From NCBI GenBank assembly GCA_002508635.1, contig DACO01000058.1, positions 1-7,494 on the forward strand: DNA of 7,494 bases, given 5' to 3'. Of this stretch, positions 6,432 to 7,494 are shown piece by piece. The notes below the pieces were generated by a model. That model did not search any database, had not been told where the DNA came from, and worked only from the letters and a program-made list of their open reading frames with translations. Positions within the stretch are counted from its first letter, which is position 1. Every line of letters starts with the position of its first letter. The stretch comes from Methanolobus sp. UBA118. GTDB taxonomy: Archaea; Halobacteriota; Methanosarcinia; Methanosarcinales; Methanosarcinaceae. A program made the position numbers and the translations under genes.

Positions 6432-6788
6432 TTATTTCAGTGCGCTTACTTTCTCTGCAATATCATCTATGAGTGAGCTTCCCTTTCCGGAATCCACGAT
6501 TGCCACAGCTGCACAGGCAACACCTATGCCACAGGCTGCACCAAGTTCCTTCTGCTCTTTTACATAGATGTATGGAGTGTTCTTCTCTTCACAGAGTGGT
6601 CCGATGTGTGCGACAACCTCTGCAGGGCTGACATCCTCTGCGATCACGGCAAGCTTTGTAATACCTCTCTCGACTGCTTTTGTGACTTCGTTAGTACCTT
6701 TTTTAAGTTTGCCTGTGTCTCTTGCAAGTTCTACACTCTCAAGCGCTTTGTTAGCTAATTCTTCTGGAACGTCAAATTTTGCTGCCAT
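6432..6788 (-). CDS. rpl7ae: Large ribosomal subunit protein eL8 (L7Ae), kink-turn RNA-binding protein
   Basis: The 118-residue protein is archaeal L7Ae, which binds kink-turn RNA. It is a 50S component and also a core subunit of box C/D and H/ACA guide RNPs and of archaeal RNase P. The RNA-contact motif GTNEVTKAVERG is at residues 31-42. The HIGPLCEEKNTPYIYV strand is at 61-76. The loop that reads the kink-turn corresponds to LGAACGIGVACAAVAI at 82-97; it carries Cys86 and Cys92 where many homologues have small non-sulphur residues. The length is typical. The start ATG (6786-6788) has a clear AAGGAGAT site. It is the first gene of the translation operon, and its 5' region contains a promoter, hairpins and a short reading frame (separate entries). 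This suggests regulated expression, possibly by its own product, as reported for some archaea. Confidence 0.97.
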   Translation of the reverse strand: MAAKFDVPEELANKALESVELARDTGKLKKGTNEVTKAVERGITKLAVIAEDVSPAEVVAHIGPLCEEKNTPYIYVKEQKELGAACGIGVACAAVAIVDSGKGSSLIDDIAEKVSALK

Positions 6789-6804
6789 TTTATTATCTCC
6801 TTCG

Positions 6805-6827
6805 AAACCATGTTACTTACATGGTTT
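6805..6827 (-). promoter_or_regulatory. Hairpin just upstream of the rpl7ae ribosome binding site
   Basis: On the - strand AAACCATG and CATGGTTT form a perfect 8-bp stem around the 7-nt loop TAAGTAA. The stem ends 16 nt before the rpl7ae ATG and almost abuts the AAGGAGAT ribosome site. There is no U-tract, so it is not a terminator. Its position fits control of ribosome access. I do not see the tandem G-A pairs of a canonical kink-turn in it. Confidence 0.6.
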
Positions 6828-6839
6828 TTCATTATTCAT
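6813..6839 (-). other. Eight-codon upstream reading frame in the rpl7ae leader
   Basis: ATG at 6839-6837 opens a frame coding for MNNEKPCK and stops at TAA 6815-6813. The second half runs through the first arm of the leader hairpin and the stop codon lies in its loop. A partial ribosome site (TGATC) is 5 nt upstream of the ATG. The frame is in phase with rpl7ae, with no other stop between them. It may be a leader peptide or a chance ORF; the TAA makes an extended L7Ae unlikely without read-through. Confidence 0.3.
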
Positions 6840-6845
6840 TGCAGA

Positions 6846-6861
6846 TCAGGCCTGAGCCTGA
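6846..6861 (-). promoter_or_regulatory. Second leader hairpin upstream of rpl7ae
   Basis: On the - strand TCAGGC and GCCTGA form a 6-bp stem with the tetraloop TCAG. The 3' part (TCAGGCCTGA) is itself a 10-nt palindrome, so an alternative dimer-type pairing exists. It lies within the predicted leader RNA. It ends 6 nt before the short reading frame and supplies most of the GC in an otherwise AT-rich leader. Confidence 0.45.
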
Positions 6862-6873
6862 ACTAATTTGGCC

Positions 6874-6880
6874 AATATAG
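6874..6880 (-). promoter_or_regulatory. Possible second TATA box for rpl7ae
   Basis: CTATATT on the - strand could act as a closer, weaker TATA element. It would give a start near 6850 and a leader of about 60 nt. It lacks the purine-rich BRE seen at the upstream candidate and is ranked below it. Confidence 0.25.
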
Positions 6881-6881
6881 G

Positions 6882-6914
6882 ATTGTTACTAATTGATAAT
6901 CAATAACTGACAAT
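6882..6914 (-). repeat. 33-nt AT-rich imperfect palindrome in the rpl7ae 5' region
   Basis: The 33-nt stretch centred near 6898 is self-complementary at 13 of 16 paired positions: ATTGT/ACAAT at the ends and ATTG/CAAT around the centre. It lies inside the leader if the upstream promoter is used. It could be an RNA hairpin or a dimeric DNA-binding site. Confidence 0.4.
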
Positions 6915-6955
6915 GTAATTACGCCAAAGTAATGGCTACCAATCGCTGCATTCAG

Positions 6956-6969
6956 ATATATACCTTTCG
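6956..6969 (-). promoter_or_regulatory. BRE/TATA promoter of the rpl7ae translation operon
   Basis: The - strand reads CGAAAGGTATATAT: a purine-rich BRE-like CGAAAGG directly followed by TATATAT (6962-6956). This is the best archaeal promoter match in the intergenic region. A start site about 25-30 nt downstream, near 6932, would produce a leader of about 140 nt before rpl7ae, long for an archaeal mRNA. The position fits a promoter for the whole rpl7ae-rps6e operon. Confidence 0.6.
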
Positions 6970-6988
6970 GAAAACGGCGATCGTTTCC
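6969..6988 (-). repeat. Inverted repeat abutting the operon promoter
   Basis: On the + strand GGAAAACG-N5-CGTTTCC is a 7-bp inverted repeat with one extra A, with a CGATCG palindrome (6978-6983) partly in the spacer. It lies directly upstream of the BRE, where archaeal activators commonly bind and repressors may also bind. A regulator site is inference. Confidence 0.4.
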
Positions 6989-7020
6989 ACAAACAATCTT
7001 TTAATGTATAAAGCTTGTGG

Positions 7021-7050
7021 CAAAAAGAAAAGGTGAGAAAGATCTCACCT
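7021..7050 (-). terminator. Hairpin/U-tract terminator of the right-edge gene
   Basis: On the - strand a perfect 8-bp stem (AGGTGAGA, TCTT loop, TCTCACCT; 7050 to 7031) runs into TTTCTTTTT. The TGA stop codon of the upstream gene (7047-7045) lies in this structure. It separates that gene from the rpl7ae promoter. Confidence 0.75.
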
Positions 7051-7494
7051 GAACTGCTCCGTAATAAGTCCGTATATATTCGAAGCATTGGTAGTTATTA
7101 CGACCTTTGTGATGTTGCCATCTTCATAGGTGGTGGTGTTATAGTACAGATCCCTCTCCGTACTGTTCGTTTCCATGGCGGTAATATTGCTGAGGATGCT
7201 CTGGTCCGGTTCGACGAACACCTCTGTTCTGGAATAATTTCCGTCATTCATGTTCCTGTATTCAAGGTAGTATTGGTCCACCAGCTCATCACCTTTTACA
7301 AGTGTCGAGTATTCGGCCCCCGGTTCCACATACTGGAGTGCTGTGTTGAAATCGCCTGAACTCTCGTTGCTTCCGGATGCGACATCGATTACATCTTCAA
7401 GGGCATCCCTTGGTCCGAGAAGCATGGGTGTACCGACAACATTATACAACTCTCCGCCACGTGACAGGAGGTAGTATCCGTTGTATGGGTCTTC
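7045..7494 (-). CDS. Probable extracytoplasmic protein rich in N-glycosylation sequons, C-terminal part (5'-partial)
   Basis: The frame is open from the right edge to TGA at 7047-7045, giving the last 149 residues of a longer protein I do not recognise. A TTG at 7449 is an internal leucine codon, not a start, because the frame continues through EDPYNGYYLLSRGGE upstream. The segment is acidic and rich in Asn, Thr, Ser and Tyr, has no transmembrane helix and ends in TEQFR. Seven N-x-S/T sequons occur in the last 107 residues (visible positions 43, 86, 103, 110, 119, 127, 136). This composition is typical of archaeal S-layer-associated or secreted proteins, so an N-terminal signal or membrane anchor would be expected outside the window. 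It is transcribed in the same direction as the translation operon but is separated from it by its own terminator and by the operon promoter. Confidence 0.75.
   Translation of the reverse strand, partial: EDPYNGYYLLSRGGELYNVVGTPMLLGPRDALEDVIDVASGSNESSGDFNTALQYVEPGAEYSTLVKGDELVDQYYLEYRNMNDGNYSRTEVFVEPDQSILSNITAMETNSTERDLYYNTTTYEDGNITKVVITTNASNIYGLITEQFR

Noticed and set aside
6786..6935. Canonical kink-turn (tandem G-A pairs with 3-nt bulge) in the rpl7ae leader.
   Set aside because: CTGA and ATGA segments occur, but I could not form flanking stems in the right geometry.
1..7494. CRISPR array, transposon, tRNA or rRNA gene.
   Set aside because: I found no regularly spaced repeats, transposase motifs, cloverleaf or rRNA sequence on either strand.

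Overview
The window looks like chromosomal DNA of a methanogenic archaeon, most likely a member of the Methanosarcinales. This inference rests on a complete block of archaeal-type information-processing genes (eL8/L7Ae, eS28, eL24, Ndk, aIF5B, eS6), archaeal TATA promoters, and Shine-Dalgarno sites built on GGAGGTGATC. The ten stop codons seen are seven TGA, three TAA and no TAG, which fits lineages that decode TAG as pyrrolysine but does not prove it. I see no tRNA, rRNA, CRISPR, insertion sequence or phage gene.

Left part, + strand (1-3115). The 3' end of a CDC48-type AAA+ ATPase gene is followed by a U-tract terminator. A strong TATA box then precedes a 430-residue membrane protein with two N-terminal transmembrane helices. 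After these come three gap-free tandem repeats of exactly 108 residues, predicted to be beta-sandwich domains on the cytoplasmic side. Next is a 428-residue soluble protein with a helical N-terminus, a Ser/Glu-rich linker, an alpha/beta middle region and a C-terminal winged-helix-like segment. I recognise neither protein. They are co-directional and may be functionally linked, but nothing in the sequence proves it.

Right part, - strand (7044 down to 3166). This is a translation operon transcribed leftward in the order rpl7ae, rps28e, rpl24e, ndk, infB, rps6e. The first four genes are tightly packed with short gaps. Gaps of 100 nt (ndk-infB) and 68 nt (infB-rps6e) follow, and the first of these contains a 9-bp inverted repeat. 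The operon ends in a hairpin plus U-tract that overlaps the rps6e stop codon and faces the convergent + strand gene. Upstream of rpl7ae lies a 256-nt non-coding region with a good BRE/TATA element, an adjacent inverted repeat, and a likely leader of about 140 nt. The leader holds hairpins and an 8-codon reading frame whose stop lies in a hairpin loop. Since L7Ae is an RNA-binding protein known in some archaea to bind its own mRNA, this leader is the best candidate for unexplored regulation in the window.

Right edge (7045-7494, - strand). The C-terminal 149 residues of an unrecognised protein carry seven N-glycosylation sequons, suggesting a cell-surface location. Its gene also ends in a hairpin/U-tract terminator that overlaps the stop codon.
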